Shown: positions 1 through 5,936 of the stretch, one piece after another
How positions within the stretch are numbered: position 1 is the first letter of the stretch
How the letters are laid out: each line of letters starts with the position of its first letter
Assembly (NCBI GenBank): GCA_013812565.1
Contig: JACCTF010000283.1
Coordinates: 1 to 5,943 of the forward strand
Direction of reading: 5' to 3'
Length of the DNA stretch: 5,943 bases
Origin: Pyrinomonadaceae bacterium
Lineage (GTDB): Bacteria > Acidobacteriota > Blastocatellia > Pyrinomonadales > Pyrinomonadaceae
Translations under genes and position numbers: made by a program
Notes under the pieces: model-generated
What the model was told of the DNA's origin: nothing
The model's input: the letters and a program-made list of their open reading frames with translations, nothing else
The model's database searches: none

Positions 1-278
1 GTGCCGCCGTACAGGGGGTGCGGGTGAAGCACAAGCGCTGCACCGCGCGGAGCGCCCCCCTCAGTGCGAGGCTCCTTCAAAATCGCTTCCAGGCGGCCGT
101 GAGAAGCGGGAATAAAGAGATTGCCAGCTGGATACAAAAAGCTTTCCGTCCTTCGTCGCAAGAATTTATGAGAAACAACGTGAGACTAACAGAGCAGCGC
201 TTTGCTGATCAACAATGGAAAGTTTGGGGTAAAAACCGCATTCTCGATCCCTGTCTGCTAATAGTCAGTTCACTTGAT
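1..278. other. Left-edge region with no supportable gene
   Basis: I see no gene I can defend here. On the + strand, frame 3 is open from the window edge to a stop at 282-284, so the tail of an upstream gene is possible. Its translation shows no recognisable motif, and the frame ends inside the palindromic repeat that starts at 279. Frame 2 is also open from the edge, to a stop at 113-115. The first 110 bases are GC-rich and can fold locally (for example GGTGC at 17-21 with GCACC at 40-44). The rest is more AT-rich and looks intergenic. I could not match the folded part to a known RNA. Confidence 0.4.
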
Positions 279-343
279 GTTTAGAGTTCACGCTTCAGCG
301 CGCTTGTTTGCGTCGGCAGCAAGCTAAAGCTTGAACTCTAAAC
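279..343. repeat. Imperfect palindromic repeat (21-bp arms)
   Basis: The left arm at 279-299 begins GTTTAGAGTTCA. It pairs with the right arm at 323-343, which ends TGAACTCTAAAC. Nineteen of 21 positions are complementary, including 12 consecutive pairs at the outer end. The 23-base loop at 300-322 contains a further short pairing: GCTTG at 302-306 can pair with CAAGC at 320-324, competing with the inner end of the main stem. There is no T-tract after the right arm, so it is not a standard intrinsic terminator. It looks like a small mobile or REP/MITE-type palindromic element. Whether it is multicopy cannot be told from one copy. Confidence 0.6.
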
Positions 344-417
344 TTCATCGGCTTCATTGGAATGAAACACCAGCTTCTGTCTTCTCTTTTCATCGTTTTC
401 CGTGTGAAGTAGCTTCA

Positions 418-426
418 TGCTATGGT
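418..426 (+). promoter_or_regulatory. Candidate extended -10 promoter for the GT-C gene
   Basis: TG-C-TATGGT reads as an extended -10 element (TGn followed by a 4-of-6 match to TATAAT), 56 bases before the ATG at 483. The -35 position holds only a T-rich, poor match (around 397-403). A 5-bp inverted repeat, TGAAG-TAG-CTTCA at 405-417, abuts the element and could be a regulator site or chance. A Shine-Dalgarno-like GAGGAG at 451-456 lies too far upstream to serve the ATG at 483. Confidence 0.25.
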
Positions 427-482
427 GTGGCATCCGATCTAAATTAAAGTGAGGAGCGTTGCTGCCGCCGCCCTGTTAGGTC

Positions 483-2198
483 ATGCACGTTACGGATTTA
501 CCTATGCAGAATGTTCGCGATGCCGGTGTTGCACAGGAAGTAGAAAGCAGCCGCCACAACCATAGTGCCGCACGGCTTGCCGCGTCAGAATCCGCGCTGC
601 AAGCTCTCTACTTGGCAGCCGGTGCCGCCGCGATTGGTCTGATGTTTTGGTATCTGCAATTCTCGACGCGGGCGGTCTGCTGTGGAGATTTTGATGGTTA
701 CTATCATATCAAGTGGAGCCGTCTGCTATGGGAAGGAATTACCAGCGGCGAGTTCCCGCCGACTTTTGTTTGGCTGCCATTCACTACACTTAACCCGCAG
801 GATTACGTCGATCACCACTTTCTATTTCATATCTTACAGATCCCATTCACCTGGTTCAGCGACTTACGCATGGCGGCCAAAGTGTCGGCGTGGCTGTTCG
901 CTTCGCTCGCTGTCTTCTCCTGCTATTGGCTGATAGTTCGCAACCAACTGCGCTATCCGCTACTGTGGCTGCTCGCCCTGCTTGCCTGCCCCGCAGATTT
1001 CTACTTCCGGATGAACATGTCGAAAGCGCCGAGCATCTCCATCGTCTTTATGGTGGCGGGAATCTTTCTGCTCTTCGAGGGAAAGTATCGGTGGCTCGCA
1101 CCGCTCGCGTTTCTCTACTTATGGACGTACAGCATGTTCGTGATGCTGGGTGTGGCGGCGGTTGTCTGGACCGGCGTGCTGTGGTGGAGCGAGCGCCGCA
1201 TCGAGTGGCGTCCGATTCTTTGGATCACCATCGGCATCGCGCTCGGCTTCATCATCAATCCGTACTTTCCGGATAACATGAGGCTGTTCTACGAACACGC
1301 TCTGATGAAGATCAAAACATCAGACTTCACGACGAGAGTCGGCGGGGAGTGGTATCCATACGGCAGTTGGGAGATTTTGCAAAACTGCTTCGTCGCTTTT
1401 GTGGCAATGTTTATCGGTTACGTCGCCTTCAACCCTACTGATCGACGACGTGCGGCGCGCCCACTTTTCTTCCTCGTCTTCGCTACTGTGCTGTTGATTA
1501 TCACGGCCAGATCCCGACGCTGGGTTGAATACTGGCCTCCCTTCGCCGTACTCTTCGCCGCGTTCTCCTTGCAACCCTACTTTGATGGCGTGCGTCGCTC
1601 ATTGAACCCTTCGTCGGACACCGCGGCGAGTGATACGAGCGCGGCGGGATTGCCACCTCTCGACGATTCTCCTGAAGTGGTCACGGATCGTTGGTACAAA
1701 GATTGGTATCAACTAACGGCGGTGAGCGTTGTCACGGTTGCTCTCGGCACCATAATATTTTTCAGTGCACGGTGGACGGCCAAAGACATCAGGGGGAGCG
1801 CCGCTCCTGAGCAATACCGTGGAGCAACGCAGTGGATTCGCCGCAACGTGCCGAAGGGAGAAATGATCTTCAACACGGATTGGGACGATTTCCCGATGCT
1901 GTTCTTCTACGACACGGATCACCGCTATGCGTCGGGCCTTGATCCGACTTACCTGCTTGATAAGAATCCTGAGCTTTCGCGGGCTTACGAGGATGTGACG
2001 CTCGGCAGAGAACCGAACATGGCTGAAGTCATCCGCGACCGCTTCGGCGCGCGCTACGTATTCACCGATAAGACGGACGATCACAACAACTTCTACCGCA
2101 GCGCGATGGACAGCGGTCGGTTCGAGGACGTTTACCTGGATGAACACTGCATGGTGCTGAGAGTGATGGATGAACCATCCACAAAGGACACGAAATGA
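483..2198 (+). CDS. GT-C type integral membrane glycosyltransferase-like protein
   Basis: A 571-residue polytopic inner-membrane protein, probably transferring a sugar or glycan from a polyprenyl-phosphate carrier on the periplasmic face; the exact reaction is unknown. After a polar N-terminus (1-38), the first membrane helix is at about 40-60. A large outer loop follows, with D69-F-D71-G-Y-Y-H75 and D110-H-H112, the acidic and His pattern expected of GT-C enzymes. About nine or ten more helices lie between 131 and 429. An outer loop at 260-297 contains GGEWYPY (E289), and RSRRWVEYWPPF is at 343-354. A Ser/Asp/Pro-rich loop spans about 372-402. A soluble tail from about 430 carries NTDWDDFP (464-471) and GLDPTYLL (485-492). 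The ATG at 483 is the first after an in-frame TAG at 477-479, but it has a poor ribosome site; ATG at 504 is an alternative. The last codons, from S566, lie inside a palindromic repeat. The layout recalls STT3/AglB, but specific assignment is unproven. Confidence 0.85.
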   Translation: MHVTDLPMQNVRDAGVAQEVESSRHNHSAARLAASESALQALYLAAGAAAIGLMFWYLQFSTRAVCCGDFDGYYHIKWSRLLWEGITSGEFPPTFVWLPFTTLNPQDYVDHHFLFHILQIPFTWFSDLRMAAKVSAWLFASLAVFSCYWLIVRNQLRYPLLWLLALLACPADFYFRMNMSKAPSISIVFMVAGIFLLFEGKYRWLAPLAFLYLWTYSMFVMLGVAAVVWTGVLWWSERRIEWRPILWITIGIALGFIINPYFPDNMRLFYEHALMKIKTSDFTTRVGGEWYPYGSWEILQNCFVAFVAMFIGYVAFNPTDRRRAARPLFFLVFATVLLIITARSRRWVEYWPPFAVLFAAFSLQPYFDGVRRSLNPSSDTAASDTSAAGLPPLDDSPEVVTDRWYKDWYQLTAVSVVTVALGTIIFFSARWTAKDIRGSAAPEQYRGATQWIRRNVPKGEMIFNTDWDDFPMLFFYDTDHRYASGLDPTYLLDKNPELSRAYEDVTLGREPNMAEVIRDRFGARYVFTDKTDDHNNFYRSAMDSGRFEDVYLDEHCMVLRVMDEPSTKDTK

Positions 2199-2297
2199 CA
2201 CAAAGAGGAGAGGCAGTTAGTACCTAATACAGAGTTGGTCAATCATCTCTTGTCATCCATAGGTTTTTCTTTGTGTTCCTTTACGTTCCTTTGTGGA
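2178..2297. repeat. MITE-like palindromic element, CCACAAAGG family
   Basis: The termini are perfect 11-bp inverted repeats, TCCACAAAGGA at 2178-2188 and TCCTTTGTGGA at 2287-2297. With a few gaps the pairing continues to about 2207 on the left and about 2264 on the right. Each arm is built from imperfect 10-base units: in the left arm CAAAGGACA, CGAAATGACA and CAAAGAGGAG; in the right arm TTTGTGTTCC and TTTACGTTCC. The roughly 55-base centre encodes nothing evident. The element begins in codon S566 of the upstream gene and supplies its TGA stop (2196-2198). It ends 11 bases before the next ATG and touches the latter's ribosome site. No clear target-site duplication is visible. When transcribed it could form a long hairpin and reduce read-through. 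Confidence 0.7.
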
Positions 2298-2308
2298 AGA
2301 TAATACGA

Positions 2309-2707
2309 ATGCCAGACAGCAAAGAATGTAGAAAACAGCTCAAGCTGAGTGCGACGCTCGTGCTTGTGATCGTCACTTTCTTCGGGTGCAGTAGGTCGAC
2401 GCGGCCAACTGCTACGGCTAACAAAACTTCTGCAAGCCCCACACCGGCGACGGCCTTTGAGCGCGACCTTGATTATGTGCGTAAAGGCTCGTTCATGCGC
2501 GTCTATACAATCGCTCGCCCGGACGGCAACCCGCTCGACGCAGAGGACATTGCTTATCTCAAAGCAAATACGCATCCGGAAACAAACTATTGGATTAGAA
2601 CCGATGAAGGGCGGCGCGTCATCGCCGGGACAAACTTCAACTGGTCAACTGAAAACATGCAGGCGCTCGGCAAGCGGTTCACCGTCGAAGATTACACGGG
2701 CCGGTAA
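2309..2707 (+). CDS. Small putative lipoprotein of unknown function
   Basis: A 132-residue protein. The ATG at 2309 is chosen because GGAAGA at 2295-2300 gives a well-spaced ribosome site; an in-frame GTG at 2273 lies inside the palindromic element and would spoil the signal peptide. Residues 1-12 are polar and basic (RKQLK), 13-25 are hydrophobic, and FFGC ends at C27. This is a slightly unusual lipobox, with Phe at -3 and -2, so lipidation is likely but not certain. A Ser/Thr/Pro/Ala-rich linker (about 28-49) follows. A compact domain at about 50-132 has DLDYVRKGSF, a YTIARPDGNPLD stretch, TDEGRRVIAG and a C-terminal FTVEDYTGR. I do not recognise the domain. It is probably anchored at the periplasmic or outer surface. 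It may be read from its own promoter or with the GT-C gene 110 bases upstream. Confidence 0.75.
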   Translation: MPDSKECRKQLKLSATLVLVIVTFFGCSRSTRPTATANKTSASPTPATAFERDLDYVRKGSFMRVYTIARPDGNPLDAEDIAYLKANTHPETNYWIRTDEGRRVIAGTNFNWSTENMQALGKRFTVEDYTGR

Positions 2708-2728
2708 CAAGCGAAAGATGAAATGGCT

Positions 2729-2756
2729 GCCGGTAAAAGTCTCTGCTCTTACCAGC
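2729..2756 (+). terminator. Weak stem-loop after the lipoprotein gene
   Basis: GCCGGTAAAAG (2729-2739) pairs with CTCTTACCAGC (2746-2756) at 9 of 11 positions around a 6-base loop, 21 bases after the stop at 2707. There is no T-tract downstream, so it is at best a weak or factor-assisted terminator, or a 3' stabilising hairpin. The rest of the 182-base gap up to 2889 shows no gene, only a small GC hairpin (CGCCG / CGGCG near 2838-2853). Confidence 0.25.
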
Positions 2757-2889
2757 AACCATTTCGGGTTAAAGCAAACTTACTTCGCTGCTTGTTTCGC
2801 CGCGAAGCCGCCTGCCTTGATGATCGTGAGCTTGTTCGCCGCTGAACCGGCGCGAGAAACAGGTCATGTAAACGAAGGAAGCTTGTCGT

Positions 2890-3555
2890 ATGTCATCTCT
2901 CCAAACAAGTCCGCAGGACGTTGCCGTCATGCCGCACGCCGAAACGCTTCACAAGCAACTAGAGCGTATGCGCGCGATGCTCTATAAGTATTCGGATCTG
3001 TTCTACAAGCTGATCGTCGTCGGCATCATCATGATCATCCTGATGGCCGTCGCGGGCATGACCGAAACCTTGCGCGCTACGGTGCTGATGATCCCGTTCT
3101 TTACCATCTACATCGGCGTGCAATCAGCCTACTTTCTCACCTACGTGATCTTCGCGCGCGTGTATGCCACGGGGATCGAGAAACGCCTTAATCGCCATAT
3201 GCAAGACGACGTGTTGATCGCGCACCGCATCGAGGCTGAATATCTGTTTCCGCTTCGCGGCCCGCAGTTCGCAGGCGTCCCCGCGCGCTTCGGCCAAACA
3301 TTCATCGGCTTCTTAACAATTCACTTCTGGTTGCTGGGGGCGGGCGTTATTGCTTTGTCGGCGTACCGCGCGTGGCAGTTGCTGCCCGCGCTGGCCGGGG
3401 AGTTTCCGCCCGTGCGGTACTACTTCATACTGCTCGGCGCGTGGTCGGTGTTGCATCTGGTTTACCTCGTGTGGTACTTCGGTGCGCGGCGCTACGAACG
3501 GCGCATCATGGAAGTGGTCGCCGGAGCTTACGGCATCACCTACCATGACGCATAA
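2890..3555 (+). CDS. Four-helix integral membrane protein of unknown function
   Basis: A 221-residue protein that I do not recognise. The ATG at 2890 has AAGGAAG at 2875-2881 with 8-base spacing, a good ribosome site, and no better downstream start. A polar N-terminus (1-38, with an amphipathic stretch HKQLERMRAMLYKY) precedes four hydrophobic segments at about 40-57, 63-88, 137-157 and 176-197. Between helices 2 and 3 is a charged loop of about 48 residues (ATGIEKRLNRHMQDD, HRIEAEYLFPLRG). The C-terminus is basic then mixed (GARRYERRIMEV). The positive-inside rule puts both the loop and the ends in the cytoplasm. There are no catalytic, transporter or sensor motifs visible. It lies 137 bases before kup, but a hairpin and a promoter candidate intervene, so a functional link to potassium transport is only a guess. 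Confidence 0.8.
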   Translation: MSSLQTSPQDVAVMPHAETLHKQLERMRAMLYKYSDLFYKLIVVGIIMIILMAVAGMTETLRATVLMIPFFTIYIGVQSAYFLTYVIFARVYATGIEKRLNRHMQDDVLIAHRIEAEYLFPLRGPQFAGVPARFGQTFIGFLTIHFWLLGAGVIALSAYRAWQLLPALAGEFPPVRYYFILLGAWSVLHLVYLVWYFGARRYERRIMEVVAGAYGITYHDA

Positions 3556-3576
3556 TCTTTAGCTCCGGCGCGAGAA

Positions 3577-3593
3577 GCGAAGCAACGCTTTGC
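3577..3593 (+). terminator. Short hairpin between the membrane-protein gene and kup
   Basis: GCGAAGC (3577-3583) pairs with GCTTTGC (3587-3593), with one G-U pair in RNA, around a 3-base loop, 21 bases after the stop at 3555. No T-tract follows, so terminator function is uncertain. It sits just upstream of the kup promoter candidate and partly fills its -35 region. Confidence 0.25.
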
Positions 3594-3606
3594 AAACTCG
3601 GATTTA

Positions 3607-3615
3607 TGCTAAACT
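3607..3615 (+). promoter_or_regulatory. Candidate extended -10 promoter for kup
   Basis: TG-C-TAAACT is an extended -10 element, with TAAACT a fair match to TATAAT. The nearest -35-like hexamer, TTGCAA at 3590-3595, is only 14 bases away, shorter than ideal, so recognition would rest on the TGn extension. Transcription from here would give a leader of about 70 bases before the ATG at 3693. The leader holds a short GCCGG / CCGGC pairing (3629-3633 with 3649-3653) but is too small and plain for me to call a riboswitch. Confidence 0.35.
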
Positions 3616-3692
3616 TTCCGCCATTAACGCCGGTTGCTAGGCTAATGTCCGGCAATCCGCGCAAGCCTTTTTAGCTGCTTTTAGGATCAAGC

Positions 3693-5648
3693 ATGCCGAA
3701 CTCAGTTATCGCAAAAGAACCCATCGGGTCAGACATTCACACAACGCTTACCGACGCACAGGGACACCCGCACACCGTTGAGCCTCGCGGACGCTACCTG
3801 CTGCTTCTGTCACTAACCGCGCTCGGCGTCGTTTACGGTGACATCGGCACATCGCCGCTCTACGCGATGCGCGAATGCTTTCACGGGCCGCACGCGATTG
3901 AGCCTAGCCCGGCGAACGTCTTCGGCGTATTGTCCCTGATCTTCTGGTCGCTCATCGTTGTCATCTCAATCAAATATCTTGTCTTCGTACTCCGGGCCGA
4001 TAACCGCGGCGAAGGGGGAATTCTCGCTTTAACAGCGCTCGCCACGCCGATCAAAGTCTCGAGCAATAAAGAACGCTGGTGGCTCCTCGTCCTAGGGATA
4101 TTCGGGGCGGCGCTCCTCTACGGCGAAGGCATCATCACACCGGCGATCACGGTGTTAAGCGCCGTCGAAGGTTTGAATGTCACGACGCACATTTTTGAGC
4201 CGTATGTTGTGCCGATTACGATTGTCATTCTCATCGGATTGTTTCTTATTCAAAGCAGCGGTACAGCTAAGATCGGCGCGATGTTCGGCCCCATTATGAC
4301 GCTCTGGTTTGCGGTTATTGCCGCACTCGGCATCGCTGAAATTGTTTACCATCCGGGAGTGTTCGCTTCGATCAATCCGCTCTACGGCTACGACTTTTTT
4401 CTACGGAACGGTTGGCACGGCTTCCTGATTCTCGGCTCGGTCTTTCTGGTCGTCACCGGCGGCGAAGCGCTCTACGCCGACATGGGCCACTTCGGGGCGA
4501 CTCCCATCCGCTATGCCTGGTTCGCACTCGTCCTTCCGGCCCTGCTGCTTAACTACTTGGGTCAAGGCGCGCTACTCATCAGCGATCCCGAGGCGGCGAG
4601 AAATCCTTTTTACCTGCTCGCCCCCGGTTGGGCGCTTCTCCCGTTAGTCGTACTGGCGACTGCCGCCGCCGTTATCGCTTCGCAGGCGTTGATCTCCGGG
4701 GCTTATTCGATCACGATGCAGGCCGTGCAACTCGGCTTGATTCCGCGCCTGCGCATCGAGCATACGTCGCTCACTGAGTTTGGGCAGATCTATATTCCGT
4801 CGATCAACTGGGCGTTGATGATCGGTTGCATCGGCATCGTCATCGGCTTCCGCACGTCGAGCAACTTGGCCGCCGCCTACGGCATCGCCGTCACTTCGAC
4901 GATGGCGATTACCACCGTCATCTTCTACATCGTCGCGCGCGAACGTTGGCGGTGGAGCCGGTTGACGGCAGGGGCATTGTCGGGTTGCTTCTTCGTCATC
5001 GACATGGCGTTCTTCACCGCCAACATCATCAAGATACCGCACGGCGGATGGTTCCCGATTGTGGTCGCGATTGTGATCTTCACCATCATGACGACCTGGA
5101 AGAAAGGACGCCGAGTGCTGGCCGAACGCATTCAGGAAAGGTCGCAACCTTTCGGGGAGTTCTTGCAACAGATCGCCAGCCACCCGTTCGCGCGCGTTCC
5201 CGGCACGGCGATCTTCATGAACAGCAACGTCACAATCACGCCGCCCGCACTGCTGCACAACATCGAGCACAACAAAGTGCTGCACGAACGCGTTGTTTTA
5301 TTGACCGTGAAGACGAAGCAGGTGCCGCATGTCGCGCCCGAGGAGCGCGTCGCGCTAGAGACACTCCATCACGGGATCAGCCGCGTCACGGTTAACTATG
5401 GTTTTATGGAAGATCCGAACATCCCCGAGGTGTTAGAGAGTATCAACCAACCGGGGTGGACCTTTAACCCCGCGGAAACAACCTATTTCGTCGGTCGCGA
5501 GACGGTGCTTGCCACAAAGCGTCCGGGCATGGCGCTGTGGCGCGAGAAACTCTTCGCCATGATGTCGCGCAACGCGACCACCGCGACGGCCTACTTCTGC
5601 CTGCCGCCGAATCAGGTGGTTGAGATGGGATCACAGGTCGAAATTTGA
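3693..5648 (+). CDS. kup: Kup-type potassium transporter
   Basis: A 651-residue inner-membrane potassium uptake protein of the KUP/HAK/KT family, thought to bring in K+ with protons. The family signature GVVYGDIGTSPLY lies at 45-57 (conserved D50). It is followed by RADNRGEGGILAL (101-113), YGEGIITPAITVLSAVEGL (143-161, E145), VTGGEALYADMGHFG (254-268, E258), NYLGQGALLI (287-296), NPFYLLAP (304-311), SQALISGAYSITMQAVQLG (330-348) and IYIPSINWALM (366-376). About 12 helices fill 36-468. The hydrophilic C-terminal domain (about 470-651) has the usual PGTAIFM (503-509), a HNKVLHERVVLLTV block and TYFVGRETV (597-605). The length is slightly above E. coli Kup (622), mostly from a polar N-terminal extension of about 30 residues. 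AGGA at 3683-3686, 6 bases before the ATG, supports the start. All key motifs are intact, and the gene stands alone. Confidence 0.97.
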   Translation: MPNSVIAKEPIGSDIHTTLTDAQGHPHTVEPRGRYLLLLSLTALGVVYGDIGTSPLYAMRECFHGPHAIEPSPANVFGVLSLIFWSLIVVISIKYLVFVLRADNRGEGGILALTALATPIKVSSNKERWWLLVLGIFGAALLYGEGIITPAITVLSAVEGLNVTTHIFEPYVVPITIVILIGLFLIQSSGTAKIGAMFGPIMTLWFAVIAALGIAEIVYHPGVFASINPLYGYDFFLRNGWHGFLILGSVFLVVTGGEALYADMGHFGATPIRYAWFALVLPALLLNYLGQGALLISDPEAARNPFYLLAPGWALLPLVVLATAAAVIASQALISGAYSITMQAVQLGLIPRLRIEHTSLTEFGQIYIPSINWALMIGCIGIVIGFRTSSNLAAAYGIAVTSTMAITTVIFYIVARERWRWSRLTAGALSGCFFVIDMAFFTANIIKIPHGGWFPIVVAIVIFTIMTTWKKGRRVLAERIQERSQPFGEFLQQIASHPFARVPGTAIFMNSNVTITPPALLHNIEHNKVLHERVVLLTVKTKQVPHVAPEERVALETLHHGISRVTVNYGFMEDPNIPEVLESINQPGWTFNPAETTYFVGRETVLATKRPGMALWREKLFAMMSRNATTATAYFCLPPNQVVEMGSQVEI

Positions 5649-5729
5649 AGAATCTAAACCAGAGTTTACAAGATTGGTAGACTGAACGGGGATGAGCTGT
5701 GATGAGACTTGAGTGTATTGATCGCACCC

Positions 5730-5842
5730 CTTCACCACAGAGGCCGGAGAGAACACAGAGCGAGCACAGTGTGAAGGCAGAAAGGAGCAGGAAGCCTTTG
5801 ACTGTCTTCCGCTTTCCAGAATCCTCTGGGGCCGTAGTGAAT
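5730..5842. repeat. Degenerate palindromic repeat, CACCACAGAGG family
   Basis: The left end, CTTCACCACAGAGG at 5730-5743, is followed by purine-rich ACACAGAG-like units (5753-5760, with CACAG at 5765-5769). The right end, CCTCTGG with GTAGTGAAT at about 5823-5842, resembles the reverse complement of the left end with a few extra bases, so the whole looks like a decayed inverted-repeat element of about 113 bases. GTGAAG at 5771-5776 also mirrors CTTCAC at 5730-5735. Its style (short CACAGAG units at inverted ends, similar length, no coding content) is like the 2178-2297 element, though the sequence differs. No gene is visible between 5649 and 5910. Confidence 0.4.
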
Positions 5843-5907
5843 CTCTACTTGCCATACTCTTAACTGAAATTAGCCTAAAGGTGTGAGGTTCTTCAGTCCC
5901 TTTCTTG

Positions 5908-5936
5908 TTGCTGAATGAATGCTCATTCAGTATTAT
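5908..5936 (+). promoter_or_regulatory. Promoter with internal TetR-like operator
   Basis: A possible -35 box TTGCTG (5908-5913) and a -10 box TATTAT (5931-5936, 5 of 6 to consensus) are separated by exactly 17 bases. Overlapping the -35 and filling the spacer is a perfect 8-bp inverted repeat, CTGAATGA (5911-5918) and TCATTCAG (5923-5930), with a 4-base centre. TGAATGA-n-TCATTCA half-sites in this position are typical of operators bound by TetR/AcrR-family repressors. Transcription would run rightward out of the window, so the controlled gene (often the repressor itself or an efflux pump) is not seen. Confidence 0.6.

Noticed and set aside
11..75. GC-rich, foldable stretch that might be part of a structural RNA
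   Set aside because: Competing short pairings exist, but none matches the features of tRNA, SRP RNA, tmRNA or RNase P RNA that I could check by eye.
3..284. Open + strand frame from the left edge to 284 (88 codons from a GTG at 18)
   Set aside because: There is no ribosome site before the GTG, no recognisable motif, AT/GC composition shifts midway, and the stop lies inside the palindromic repeat. It could be the tail of an upstream gene, but that cannot be shown.
2276..2304. Promoter for the lipoprotein gene using GATAAT at 2299-2304
   Set aside because: The -35 region is poor, and the predicted start would fall at the ATG itself, giving a leaderless message while a good ribosome site is present.
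2457..2987. + strand open frame (176 codons) spanning the lipoprotein gene, the gap and the next start
   Set aside because: It overlaps two better-supported genes, has no ribosome site or motif, and has unusual composition.
3616..3692. Possible riboswitch (for example c-di-AMP type) in the kup leader
   Set aside because: The leader is only about 70 bases and shows only a 5-bp pairing; no conserved riboswitch core could be recognised.
4644..5285. Long reverse-strand open frame (213 codons) inside kup
   Set aside because: It is antisense to a strongly conserved coding region. Its translation is rich in Arg, Asp and His, as expected for a shadow of a membrane-protein gene.
4826..5395. Long + strand open frame (189 codons) in another frame of kup
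   Set aside because: His/Arg-rich low-information translation overlapping intact kup motifs; a shadow frame.
5651..5675. AT-rich hairpin just after kup (AATCTAAAC with GTTT-ACA-AGATT) as a terminator
   Set aside because: The stem is weak and bulged and no T-tract follows, so I do not call it a terminator.
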